Positions 32,101 through 39,652 of a DNA stretch of 64,000 nucleotides are shown here, one piece after another (position 1 is the stretch's first letter; each line of letters begins with the position of its first letter). Source of the stretch: Bacteroidaceae bacterium (GTDB lineage: Bacteria > Bacteroidota > Bacteroidia > Bacteroidales > Bacteroidaceae). The stretch lies in the NCBI GenBank assembly GCA_017416705.1, contig JAFQBG010000002.1, positions 1-64,000 on the forward strand. Reading direction: 5' to 3'. The notes under the pieces were generated by a model, which was not told the DNA's origin, searched no databases, and saw nothing but the letters and a program-made list of their open reading frames with translations. The position numbers were made by a program, and so were the translations under genes.

Positions 32101-32974
32101 ACCCTACTACACATTTGTACAGGGCGAGTTGGCCAACAACAGCATATTGTTCCCCGACAAAGACATAGAGGTTGTAGCGACATATAGCACCGAAGGACTA
32201 TGTGGATTTAGCGCGGTAGGCAATGCAGTAGATAAGATAGAGGCCGGAAAATCCTATCTGTTCTTTAACAACAAAAACGAAAGCACAAGGAACGGTTTCA
32301 TAAATGCCAACGGCATAAACAGCAACATCACCACCGACAACAGCGCATCATCGGGCTCACCGGCCTACGTATGGCATGTAGAGGAGTCGGGTAGCTACAT
32401 GAAGGTTGTCAACAGCTATGGCTACTACATCCCCCAACTGACAAGAGGCTCGGCTAACAAAGCATCGGAAAATGGTGGCGAGTTCACATTCATTGACAAT
32501 GGCGATGGCTCGTTCAGTGTAAAAGGCACAAACGACCTATACTGGAATGGCAACGACGACCACACATTCACCGGATGGACAAACGGACACCCCATAGTAG
32601 CCTATGAATACTATGTACACCCCTATTTCGAGGTGACAATAAAATGTGTCGATATAAATAGTGGTGATATCGAGATAAATAGCACATCGTCGTACCTACC
32701 CGCGGGAAACAGCTACTCACTGACAGCTCCAACCATCGAAGGCTACACGTTCTTCACAGTGGGCACCGAGGGTGTCAACATGGGAACAAACACTGTCAAT
32801 GGCAACATTGTGGTGATACTGCAATACACCAACGACACCCTATCGTCGATTGATGATACCACTATCGACAACAAAGCCAACAACAAGGTATATGACCTAT
32901 TGGGACGCCCGGTGGACAACCCTGCACAAAAAGGAATATATATACAAGGTGGCAAAAAGATTCTTGTAAGATAG
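29141..32974 (+). CDS. Secreted GH20 beta-N-acetylhexosaminidase, multidomain
   Basis: It should release terminal beta-GlcNAc or GalNAc from glycans by substrate-assisted catalysis. The signal peptide is MRKSTLILFTICMLIPMWLHA. A GH20b domain (about 25-150) precedes the TIM barrel (about 160-520), with FHWHIVDDQGWR and the catalytic Asp338-Glu339 pair in HIGGDECPTSAW. The remaining about 700 residues are beta-rich accessory modules, including two MucBP-like stretches (ITIKCMEEHGG, VTIKCVDINSG) and a ricin-like VWEFRPI segment. It ends KGIYIQGGKKILVR, like the protein at the left edge. At 1,277 residues it is far longer than a minimal GH20. Surface location is likely. Confidence 0.93.
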   Translation: MRKSTLILFTICMLIPMWLHADNTINLTPVPKTISVTGGEITLPNELTISTVGLSSNEAAEAAKFANFMSTFGFIINVNESEGSFITMSSYSGSEEIGDEGYTLDITEQGIKIAANTEQGFYYAFQTIKKLLPPCVMAGVKDTKVTSFPLPLLSITDSPRFQYRGFMLDVARHYFEVSEIKRMIDVMSYYKMNRFHWHIVDDQGWRIQIDKYPKLTTIGATRSNSWNVDPIYGGYYTNEPYGPYFYTKEEARQIVEYAKERHIEVIPEIEFPGHACAALAAYPEFSCTPNGSHSVKIDGGVYADVFNVANPATLQFAKDVLDEITDIFPYHTIHIGGDECPTSAWNSNEECQQLMQQEGFGNIRELQSRFVRLLADHLAAKEGDKKRNVIMWNESLSANGTNVELIKGTNGTLMCWESGKVQSAALQAAQLGMNNIITPIGPYYINRKQSTDADEPAVAGNGNDNVRTTYEYVPVPTSVPAELHKYYIGVQGTFWTEHVQRNDLLEYLALPRLIAIAETGWSPADKKNFDDFCRRITADSVLLNYNNYQYGRHFMQTDSDDAMVMPETSTDGNMHWYRIVTGATDANRAEKCIELLREGSSTIGTGNAKANRLWSGTIVNEENDAYDYQLWALKEDPENPGRYALVSKAKPNGSVNGVPTATNNTGRWDYDDNNLHYDFVLGESVYTKNGDYYRYSIRSQGVSGMYMNIAAAGQQFSINLWNNPVDGNSGVWEFRPITTAEEPAPIKYPEAGSYVRISNNVEKFAGWRIIDNGGTTAIANAAPFAADVWEVVQANMVSDGQEITLRNVATGRYISNTTAPIQLGDNAATLKNVYNTRTGDFSIIAGSGAIFPMPEKATTNPNTLNVGGIYPQGSAWIYEPVYQITYDCYDNAGNSVGKYYTSAAQGEAYTCSAPEIANMQVSGYGDNMTLVPPVIEALNAHTTVKVTYSRTAYNITIKCMEEHGGIITTTTSSCPIGESYRLSYPTLPYYTFVQGELANNSILFPDKDIEVVATYSTEGLCGFSAVGNAVDKIEAGKSYLFFNNKNESTRNGFINANGINSNITTDNSASSGSPAYVWHVEESGSYMKVVNSYGYYIPQLTRGSANKASENGGEFTFIDNGDGSFSVKGTNDLYWNGNDDHTFTGWTNGHPIVAYEYYVHPYFEVTIKCVDINSGDIEINSTSSYLPAGNSYSLTAPTIEGYTFFTVGTEGVNMGTNTVNGNIVVILQYTNDTLSSIDDTTIDNKANNKVYDLLGRPVDNPAQKGIYIQGGKKILVR

Positions 32975-32994
32975 GACAGGCCACATACAGATAT

Positions 32995-33034
32995 TCTTCC
33001 ATCGTCAATATATTGGCGATGGAAGATTTTTTTT
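32995..33034 (+). terminator. Terminator after GH20
   Basis: TCTTCCATCG pairs with CGATGGAAGA (33017-33026), followed by a run of T. Confidence 0.8.
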
Positions 33035-33250
33035 AGAAAGTTCTTTGCAAAGATAAATTTCGGTTCATCCGCAAGGGGCGGGGAATATATAAATTCACCT
33101 ACCCCGCCATTCCTATAAAAAAACCTAAATTTTGGTTTCAGAACTATTGTAAACACTACTATCTGACGATAGAAGGGTGGAAGGGCAAAGCATAATGGTA
33201 TTAATAGCATTGTAACATCTATTTCATGCCGTTTTTTCTCCGTACAGCAC
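33035..33250. other. Intergenic stretch without recognisable gene
   Basis: Contains a short GGCGGGG/CCCCGCC inverted pair near 33076-33106 and AT-rich sequence. I see no ORF with family features and no clear promoter. Confidence 0.4.
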
Positions 33251-33286
33251 AAAAAAAAAAGAGAGACTGCTTATTAGCAGTCTCTC
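33251..33286 (-). terminator. Terminator of the tRNA cluster
   Basis: On the minus strand GAGAGACTGC and GCAGTCTCTC form a perfect 10-base stem, followed by ten T residues. Confidence 0.9.
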
Positions 33287-33287
33287 G

Positions 33288-33363
33288 TGGAGCGGAAAAC
33301 GAGGCTCGAACTCGCGACCCCAACCTTGGCAAGGTTGTGCTCTACCAACTGAGCTATTTCCGC
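33288..33363 (-). tRNA. tRNA-Gly (GCC), CCA encoded
   Basis: Acceptor GCGGAAA pairs with TTTCCGC, discriminator T, then encoded CCA. The anticodon loop TTGCCAA gives GCC. It is the last gene of the cluster, directly before the terminator. Confidence 0.95.
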
Positions 33364-33442
33364 ATTTCATTTAAGTTTTTCGACAACACTCTGTATTTTG
33401 AGTCTGTTGTAAAAAAAATAATTTCTCTGAAAAAGAACGCAT

Positions 33443-33529
33443 TGGTGAAGAAGATGAGACTCGAACTCACACGACCCAACGGCCACTACCCCCTCAAAGT
33501 AGCGCGTCTACCAATTCCGCCACTTCTCC
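33443..33529 (-). tRNA. tRNA-Leu (GAG), CCA encoded
   Basis: Acceptor GGAGAAG pairs with CTTCTTC, discriminator A, encoded CCA. The anticodon loop TTGAGGG gives GAG. A long variable arm is present, as expected for Leu. Confidence 0.95.
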
Positions 33530-33562
33530 ATTCCCAACTTTTTCAATCCGCGCAGCACCGAG

Positions 33563-33643
33563 TGCCCAGAACAGGACTCGAACCTGCACGTCTCTCAACA
33601 CTCGCACCTGAAACGAGCGCGTCTACCATTCCGCCACCTGGGC
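33563..33643 (-). tRNA. tRNA-Leu (CAG), CCA not encoded
   Basis: Acceptor GCCCAGG pairs with TCTGGGC, discriminator A, followed by CTC and not CCA. The anticodon loop TTCAGGT gives CAG. A long variable arm is present. Confidence 0.94.
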
Positions 33644-33682
33644 TACTGCTAAACACTTCGGTTCACGCGTTGTCTGATTTTG

Positions 33683-33755
33683 AGCGGAAAACGAGGCTCG
33701 AACTCGCGACCCCAACCTTGGCAAGGTTGTGCTCTACCAACTGAGCTATTTCCGC
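33683..33755 (-). tRNA. tRNA-Gly (GCC), second copy, CCA not encoded
   Basis: The 73-nt body appears identical to the copy at 33288, with anticodon GCC. The discriminator T is followed by CAA, so CCA must be added after transcription. It is first in the cluster. Confidence 0.95.
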
Positions 33756-33825
33756 GTTTTTGAAATTTCAAACTACTTTGCAAACTACCAATGTGGTATC
33801 GCAGCCGTTATTCATTCAACGGGTG

Positions 33826-33856
33826 CAAAGGTACGACGTTTTTCCGGACCTGCAAA
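33826..33856 (-). promoter_or_regulatory. Promoter of the tRNA cluster
   Basis: Minus-strand TTTG at 33856-33853, 19-nt spacer, TACCTTTG at 33833-33826: a full consensus match about 70 nt upstream of the first tRNA. Confidence 0.8.
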
Positions 33857-33943
33857 CTTTTTCCCGTTTTTTTTCAATAAAAATTTATATTTACTAATAT
33901 TTTTCGATATTTCGTTATGCCTATGACTGCGGAGAGGCCATTT

Positions 33944-35107
33944 TCAACACATTCTATCGCGATAATCCTCATACGTAAATTGTCGCATGACATCCAAGGT
34001 GCCATCCTGACGCAAAAGAGCAATAGACGGATGAGAAATCCCATTGAACATATTTGTTTTCACTGTCGTATAGTGTATCATATCCTCGAACACCACCCTG
34101 TCGCCTATTTTCAACGGTGCAGGAAAACGCCAGCTGCCCATGTAATCGCCACTTAAACAGCTGTTTCCACCCAAACGATATATATTTTGTTCATGGGGAG
34201 CGTTTTTAACGGCGTCGGGTTCCATGCTTTCGGCATCGGTCACTTTGGGTTGATATGGCATCTCCAAGCAATCGGGCATGTGGCAAGTAAAACTAACATC
34301 GAGTATAGCGGTTCTTATTCCGCGATTTTCCACTATATCAACAACCGAGGCCACCAACGAGCCTGTCTGCCAAGCAAATGCCGAACCCGGCTCCAATATT
34401 ATATGCAGGTTGGGATAGCGTTCATGCAAACCATTGAGCAACGCTATCAGATGATTTACATCGTAGTCGGCACGTGTCATCAAATGGCCACCACCCAAGT
34501 TCAACCATTTCAGTTGTGGCAGCCATCGCCCGAACCTCTGTTCTATATGTTCAAGGGTGTGTTCCAAGGCATACGAGTCGGACTCGCAATGACAGTGACA
34601 ATGAAAGCCCTCGATATGCTCGGGCAACACGTCGGGCAGCTGGTCGCATGTCACTCCAAAACGGCTGCCCGGGGCGCATGGGTTATACAGTTCGGTCTCA
34701 ATCTCGGAATATTCGGGATTAATCCTTATACCGCACGATATTTTATTCTCGGCGGCAAGTTTTGCAAAGCGTTCGTACTGTGTGAGCGAATTAAACGTAA
34801 TATGGCTGCTGCAACGCATATATGCGCCAAATTCCTCCATGGTATATGCCGGAGAAAATGTATGCGCCGGCGAACCGAACTCCTCGAAAGCCAGACGCGC
34901 CTCGTTGACCGAGCTTGCTGTAACCGAGTTTATATATTCACGAAAAATAGGGAATGTTTTCCACAATGCGAATGCCTTGAATGCGAGTATAATCTCCACA
35001 TTGGCTTCGCGTGCGACACGACTTATCAACTGTAAATTACGACGCAGCAACTGCTCCTCCATGACATAACAGGGCGATGGCACCTGCATTGTTTGTTCCT
35101 TGTCCAT
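33944..35107 (-). CDS. nspC: Carboxynorspermidine/carboxyspermidine decarboxylase
   Basis: A PLP-dependent fold-III decarboxylase giving norspermidine or spermidine in the alternative polyamine pathway. The 387-residue product has the PLP lysine in ILAFKAFALWK, the glycine-rich LNLGGGHLM phosphate-binding loop, HCHCHCESDSYAL and LEPGSAFAW. CHMPDCLEMPYQP near the C-terminus carries the second active-site motif. The partner carboxyspermidine dehydrogenase gene is not in the window. It lies 66 nt downstream of the uvrD-like gene on the same strand. Confidence 0.93.
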   Translation of the reverse strand: MDKEQTMQVPSPCYVMEEQLLRRNLQLISRVAREANVEIILAFKAFALWKTFPIFREYINSVTASSVNEARLAFEEFGSPAHTFSPAYTMEEFGAYMRCSSHITFNSLTQYERFAKLAAENKISCGIRINPEYSEIETELYNPCAPGSRFGVTCDQLPDVLPEHIEGFHCHCHCESDSYALEHTLEHIEQRFGRWLPQLKWLNLGGGHLMTRADYDVNHLIALLNGLHERYPNLHIILEPGSAFAWQTGSLVASVVDIVENRGIRTAILDVSFTCHMPDCLEMPYQPKVTDAESMEPDAVKNAPHEQNIYRLGGNSCLSGDYMGSWRFPAPLKIGDRVVFEDMIHYTTVKTNMFNGISHPSIALLRQDGTLDVMRQFTYEDYRDRMC

Positions 35108-35173
35108 ATTGTTCTATTGTGTATATTATTTCGTTTATCGTACTACTGTTTCGGGGGGGATGCCTTCACGTTG

Positions 35174-37534
35174 TTACTTCACCACCGACAGCTTGGCAAA
35201 TTTCAGCAACAGAGTTTTTTCCCCTGCGTTCTTGAATTTTATTTTTGCTTTTGCATTCTCGCCCGTTCCTTCCAAATGCAATACCTGTCCAACGCCAAAA
35301 CGTTCGTGGCTGACAATATCGCCTATGGCAAGTTGCCCGCACGACACCGAGGGCTGTGCACTGCCACTGCGCACTGCGTCACTGACGCGTTGCAAGCGCG
35401 ATGCCGACTGAACGGGCATCGACATGGTTTGTATGCGCTGTGGCTGCGGCGTTTCCTGTTTGGGGCGATAAAAGTCGCGCTCACGCAATTCGCGAGAATT
35501 GGTTGCGGCAAACAACCCGCTGCCCCTGTACGATGCCTGACGCGCCTGCCCTGCACGTTGTGCCCCACCCGAAAATTGCATGAAGCATTGGTCTATCTCT
35601 TTTATAAAACGGCTGGGCTCGCAAAACTCGAAACTGCCATATTTATAGCGGCTCTTGGCAAATGACAACATGCAAAAATCCTTGGCACGTGTTATTGCTA
35701 CATAGAACAAACGGCGTTCCTCTTCGAGTTCGCGCATGGAATTTTGCGCCATGGCATTGGGAAACAATTCCTCTTCGAGCCCCACCACGAATATAGCCGG
35801 GAACTCCAATCCCTTGGCCGAGTGAACCGTCATTAGCGTTATATGGTCGTCGCCGTCGGCCTCATCGGTGTCGATATCGGTGAGCAGCTGCACGCTGTTT
35901 ATGTAGTCGATAAGTTTGTCGTTCTCGCTACCCTCCTCGCGCTGCATATCGACGAAATCGCTGATGGCGTTCATGAGCTCCTGCACATTCTCTTGGCGGC
36001 TCTTATCCTCGACGGTATTGCCCGAGAATATATCGGCATGCACACCCGAGTCGGCAATTATTTTTCGTGCCACGTCAAAAGCATTGTCGGTAAGGGATTG
36101 CATGATGAACCCGCTTATCATATCGGTGAAATTTTGCAGTTTGGCAATGGTTCCTCGGCTCACTTGCAGGCCATAGACCAAAGGCTGGCACATTATATCC
36201 CATGCACACACTTGCAGTTCGGCCGACAGCAGACGTATTTTCTGCAATGTGGTCTCGCCTATTCCCCTTGCCGGATAGTTCACTATGCGTTTAAGCGCCT
36301 CATCGTCGCGGCTGTTACACACGAAACGAAAATAGGCTATTATGTCTTTTATTTCCTTGCGTTGGTAGAACGACAAGCCACCATATATTTTATAAGGAAA
36401 GGAGCGTTTGCGGAAGGCCTCCTCGAACAGACGCGACTGCGCATTTGTGCGGTAAAGGATGGCAAAATCCTTGAACGACAGATTTTCTTTATATCGCAAT
36501 GCCGATATCCTATTGGCGACAATTTCCACCTCCTCGTAGTCGGAATAGGCGGCATACACCAACAAGGGTTCGCCATCGCCACGTTGCGAATATACGGTTT
36601 TTTGTATCTGTTCGTTGTTTCTCGATATGAGGCTGTTCGCTGCATTTACAATCATTTTTGTAGAACGATAGTTCTGCTCCAATTTAAAAACGGCTGCACC
36701 GGAATAGCGTTCCGTAAAGCCCAATATATTGCCTATATTGGCACCGCGGAACGAATATATGCTTTGTGCATCGTCGCCCACCACGCATATTGCGCGACGT
36801 TCGCGCGTCAACTGCCACACTATGCACGACTGAGCATAATTGGTATCCTGAAACTCATCGACAAGCACATAATGGAACTGCTCCACATATTTTGCAAGCA
36901 CATCGGGGTATTCGTCGAACAGGCGATAGGTATTCAGCAGCAAATCGTCGAAATCCATGGCGTTGGCTTGACGACAGCGAGCCTCGTAACGGCCATAAAT
37001 CTCGGCAAGCGATGGTATTCGCGCACGATGGTCGTCGTTCAACAGTCCCGCATTGTGAGCATATTCAGTGGCGTTTATCAAGCGTCCTTTTGCAGCCGAA
37101 ATACGTTCGCCAACCACATTGGGCTTGTATAGTTTTTCGTCCAGCTGCATATCCTTTATTATACTTTTGAGCAGGCTGCGCGAATCGCTTTGGTCGTATA
37201 TCGTAAAATTTGAATCGTAGCCAAGACGGTGTGCCTCGCGACGCAATATTTTAGAAAAAACAGAATGGAATGTGCCCATCCACAGATACGAAGCCTCCCT
37301 GCCACCCACCATGTCGGCTATACGTTCTTTCATTTCGCGTGCAGCCTTATTGGTAAATGTAAGCGCAAGTATCGACCAAGGCTCATAGCCCTGTTCCAAC
37401 AGATAAGATATTTTATAGGTAAGCACCCTTGTTTTTCCCGAGCCTGCACCCGCGATAACCAACGACGGGCCATCGAGGTAGCGCACTGCGTCGAGCTGTG
37501 CTTTGTTCAATTCCTCTGCGTAGTTTATTATCAT
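35174..37534 (-). CDS. UvrD/PcrA-type ATP-dependent DNA helicase
   Basis: A superfamily 1A 3'-5' helicase for repair and replication. I chose ATG 37534 (MIINYAEELNKAQLDAV) because homologues begin at this point; the frame extends 27 codons upstream without similarity. The 786-residue protein shows the Q-motif LNKAQLDAV, Walker A AGAGSGKTRVL, TFTNKAAREM, DEFQDTNYAQ, GDDAQSIYSFRGA, VHSAKGLEF and VAITRAKDFC. The C-terminal HERFGVGQVLHLEG matches the PcrA/UvrD Tudor-like tail that contacts RNA polymerase. pcrA and uvrD names are used interchangeably in Bacteroidetes, so no symbol is given. Confidence 0.94.
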   Translation of the reverse strand: MIINYAEELNKAQLDAVRYLDGPSLVIAGAGSGKTRVLTYKISYLLEQGYEPWSILALTFTNKAAREMKERIADMVGGREASYLWMGTFHSVFSKILRREAHRLGYDSNFTIYDQSDSRSLLKSIIKDMQLDEKLYKPNVVGERISAAKGRLINATEYAHNAGLLNDDHRARIPSLAEIYGRYEARCRQANAMDFDDLLLNTYRLFDEYPDVLAKYVEQFHYVLVDEFQDTNYAQSCIVWQLTRERRAICVVGDDAQSIYSFRGANIGNILGFTERYSGAAVFKLEQNYRSTKMIVNAANSLISRNNEQIQKTVYSQRGDGEPLLVYAAYSDYEEVEIVANRISALRYKENLSFKDFAILYRTNAQSRLFEEAFRKRSFPYKIYGGLSFYQRKEIKDIIAYFRFVCNSRDDEALKRIVNYPARGIGETTLQKIRLLSAELQVCAWDIMCQPLVYGLQVSRGTIAKLQNFTDMISGFIMQSLTDNAFDVARKIIADSGVHADIFSGNTVEDKSRQENVQELMNAISDFVDMQREEGSENDKLIDYINSVQLLTDIDTDEADGDDHITLMTVHSAKGLEFPAIFVVGLEEELFPNAMAQNSMRELEEERRLFYVAITRAKDFCMLSFAKSRYKYGSFEFCEPSRFIKEIDQCFMQFSGGAQRAGQARQASYRGSGLFAATNSRELRERDFYRPKQETPQPQRIQTMSMPVQSASRLQRVSDAVRSGSAQPSVSCGQLAIGDIVSHERFGVGQVLHLEGTGENAKAKIKFKNAGEKTLLLKFAKLSVVK

Positions 37535-37656
37535 TAGCCGTATTACTTTTTGTTCCGTCACCAACGAAACAGCGCGAAGATAGTGAAATTTGCCCAAATT
37601 CACGAACATAAGCAAAGAAAGGTTGTTGTTAAAATATCAACAGAATATAAATAATT

Positions 37657-38274
37657 ATGAGTATCTTAACCAAAAACAGTATCACCGGGTACCAGATGCC
37701 TGCGCTCGGGTACACCGCAAGCGCGCTTGAACCGGTCATAAGCAAAGCCACCATAGAATATCACTATGGCAAGCATCTACAAACCTATATCGACAACCTG
37801 AACAAGCTGATAGAGGGGAGCGAATACGAAAAACTCACTCTGCGCGAGATTGTGCGGCAGGCACCCGAAGGGCCGCTATTGAACAACGCCGGGCAGGTGC
37901 TCAACCACACTCTGTACTTTGAGCAGTTCACCCCCTTTGCTCCTGCCAACAACCGCCCCGAGGGTGCATTGAGCAGTGCCATACGTTTCGATTTTGGCAA
38001 TTTCGACACGTTGAAGAAAAAAATGGAAGAAACAGCCGGTGCGCTTTTTGGCTCTGGTTGGGTGTGGCTGGCACAAAACGAAGGAGGCAAATTGGATATA
38101 GTACGTTGCCACAATGGCGACAACCCAATACGTCGTGGGCTCACTCCGCTATACGGCATTGATGTTTGGGAGCACGCCTACTACCTCGATTACCAGAACC
38201 GTCGAGCCGAGCATGTGAAACAGCTATGGAACATAGTCGATTGGGAAATGATTGAAAGCAGAATGGACATATAG
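37657..38274 (+). CDS. sod: Fe/Mn superoxide dismutase
   Basis: It converts superoxide to peroxide and oxygen in the cytoplasm. The 205-residue protein has all four metal ligands: His36 (EYHYGKH), His84 (VLNHTLYF), Asp169 and His173 (GIDVWEHAYYLDY). Gln80 in the NNAGQVLNH motif sits where FeSOD has Gln69, which favours iron or cambialistic use. Gly-rich ALFGSGWVWL is conserved. The N-terminus is about 10 residues longer than E. coli SodB, without signal features. A strong bidirectional terminator follows. Confidence 0.94.
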   Translation: MSILTKNSITGYQMPALGYTASALEPVISKATIEYHYGKHLQTYIDNLNKLIEGSEYEKLTLREIVRQAPEGPLLNNAGQVLNHTLYFEQFTPFAPANNRPEGALSSAIRFDFGNFDTLKKKMEETAGALFGSGWVWLAQNEGGKLDIVRCHNGDNPIRRGLTPLYGIDVWEHAYYLDYQNRRAEHVKQLWNIVDWEMIESRMDI

Positions 38275-38285
38275 AAGCCCTACCG

Positions 38286-38329
38286 ATTACCATAAAACGA
38301 CAGCCGCAGGGCTGTCGTTTTATGGTAAT
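38286..38329. terminator. Bidirectional terminator between sod and the EEP gene
   Basis: Perfect 20-base arms at 38286-38305 and 38310-38329 with a GCAG loop. Confidence 0.85.
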
Positions 38330-38342
38330 TGGTATAGAATGT

Positions 38343-39383
38343 TTATTTTGCTTCCTTTATCAGATATATTATCACCGGCAGGTGGTCGCTGTAACCATTG
38401 AGCCACACGCCTCCTGCGTGGGTACGTTTGGGCGAGCCTTTGTATTTTCCCTCCTGTTGCAGCATGTAGCTACGTGTGAAAATCTCGGGCTTGTAGTATT
38501 TAAGCGTGCTACGTTCCTTGCCCACCAGATTGCCGCTCACCACTATCTGGTCGAACAAATTCCATTTGCCACGATATTTAAGCGTGCCAATGCCTTTATT
38601 GCGCAGGATATTCCACCAAGGGTTATATAGGTCGGACGACGACTTCACATCCTTTTGTTCGCGTTTTGCACCCAAACAGGTTTTCATGCTTTTATCGTCG
38701 GGGTCGTCGTTCATATCGCCCATTATAATAACCTTGGATTGTGGCTCCGCCGCAAGCAAGGAGTCTTTCACTGCCTTCACAAGCACCCCGGCGCGTTCGC
38801 GTGCGGGCGACTTTGCATACCTCGACGGCCAGTGATTTACTATAATATGCACACGCTCGCCTGCCATGTCGCCACTGACGGTAAGGAAACCACGAGTTTT
38901 GTATGTAGTGTCGTTATCCTCGGTGGTGTATGGAACAAGCTTGCTTGCCACCGGCTTGAACAGTTTGGGATTATATAGCAAACCACAATCGACGCCACGT
39001 CTGTCGGGGCCCTCTATATGTACAACCTGCCAGCCACGATGAGCAAGTATCTCGTGCGCCACAAGGTCGTCGAGAACACGCGAGTTCTCGACCTCGGAAA
39101 CACCCACTGCCGCCAAACCCATGGGCAACATATCGGCAGACATCTCGTTAAGCACAGTAGCCATATTGCGTAGTTTGTTCACATATTTCAGCGTACCCCA
39201 TTTATTGGTACCCGAGGGCAAATATTCGTAATCGTTTTTGCCTGCATCGTGAATAGTATCGAACAGATTTTCAAGATTGTAAAAGCCAACGCTATACACC
39301 TCGTACTTTTTATTCTGCGACTGCGCAAAAGTAAAAATTGCGGCAATCGCCAACATAACTGCGAAAGAAAATATCTTTTTCAT
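38343..39383 (-). CDS. Secreted endonuclease/exonuclease/phosphatase-family hydrolase
   Basis: A 346-residue DNase I-like (EEP) metallohydrolase with an N-terminal signal peptide (MKKIFSFAVMLAIAAIFTFA). Family motifs: FYNLENLFDT with the metal-binding Asn and Glu, VGVSEVEN, VNHWPSRY and IMGDMNDDPDD. Family members cut nucleic acids, phosphoinositides or other phosphodiesters; the extracytoplasmic position and neighbours with OB-fold-like domains favour extracellular nucleic acid or nucleotides. It is divergent from the TonB-dependent barrel gene across 269 nt that hold no evident gene. Confidence 0.88.
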   Translation of the reverse strand: MKKIFSFAVMLAIAAIFTFAQSQNKKYEVYSVGFYNLENLFDTIHDAGKNDYEYLPSGTNKWGTLKYVNKLRNMATVLNEMSADMLPMGLAAVGVSEVENSRVLDDLVAHEILAHRGWQVVHIEGPDRRGVDCGLLYNPKLFKPVASKLVPYTTEDNDTTYKTRGFLTVSGDMAGERVHIIVNHWPSRYAKSPARERAGVLVKAVKDSLLAAEPQSKVIIMGDMNDDPDDKSMKTCLGAKREQKDVKSSSDLYNPWWNILRNKGIGTLKYRGKWNLFDQIVVSGNLVGKERSTLKYYKPEIFTRSYMLQQEGKYKGSPKRTHAGGVWLNGYSDHLPVIIYLIKEAK

Positions 39384-39652
39384 AAATTAATATTTTATAC
39401 ACTTACACAAATGAACGCGTAAAAATAGTGTTTTTCATTGTAAAAAAGAAACAAAAATCGTTTTAAGATACCAATGTTTTTTATTAGCTTTACAAAGATT
39501 TTAAAAATAAAAAATCATATATAATATCAAATTCATTGATACAAAACTCAGTAAGTATTACAAGCAGTTTATTTGACAAAAGAAAAAACCGACCAAAAAC
39601 GAAATAAAAAAAATATTAGTAATAACAGGAATAAAATTATTTTCCAAAAATC

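Noticed and set aside
33226-33744. 172-codon plus-strand ORF
   Set aside because: It is antisense to four tRNA genes.
35843-37132. 429-codon ORF antisense to the helicase gene
   Set aside because: The minus-strand frame has complete UvrD/PcrA motifs; the antisense frame has none and reflects codon bias.
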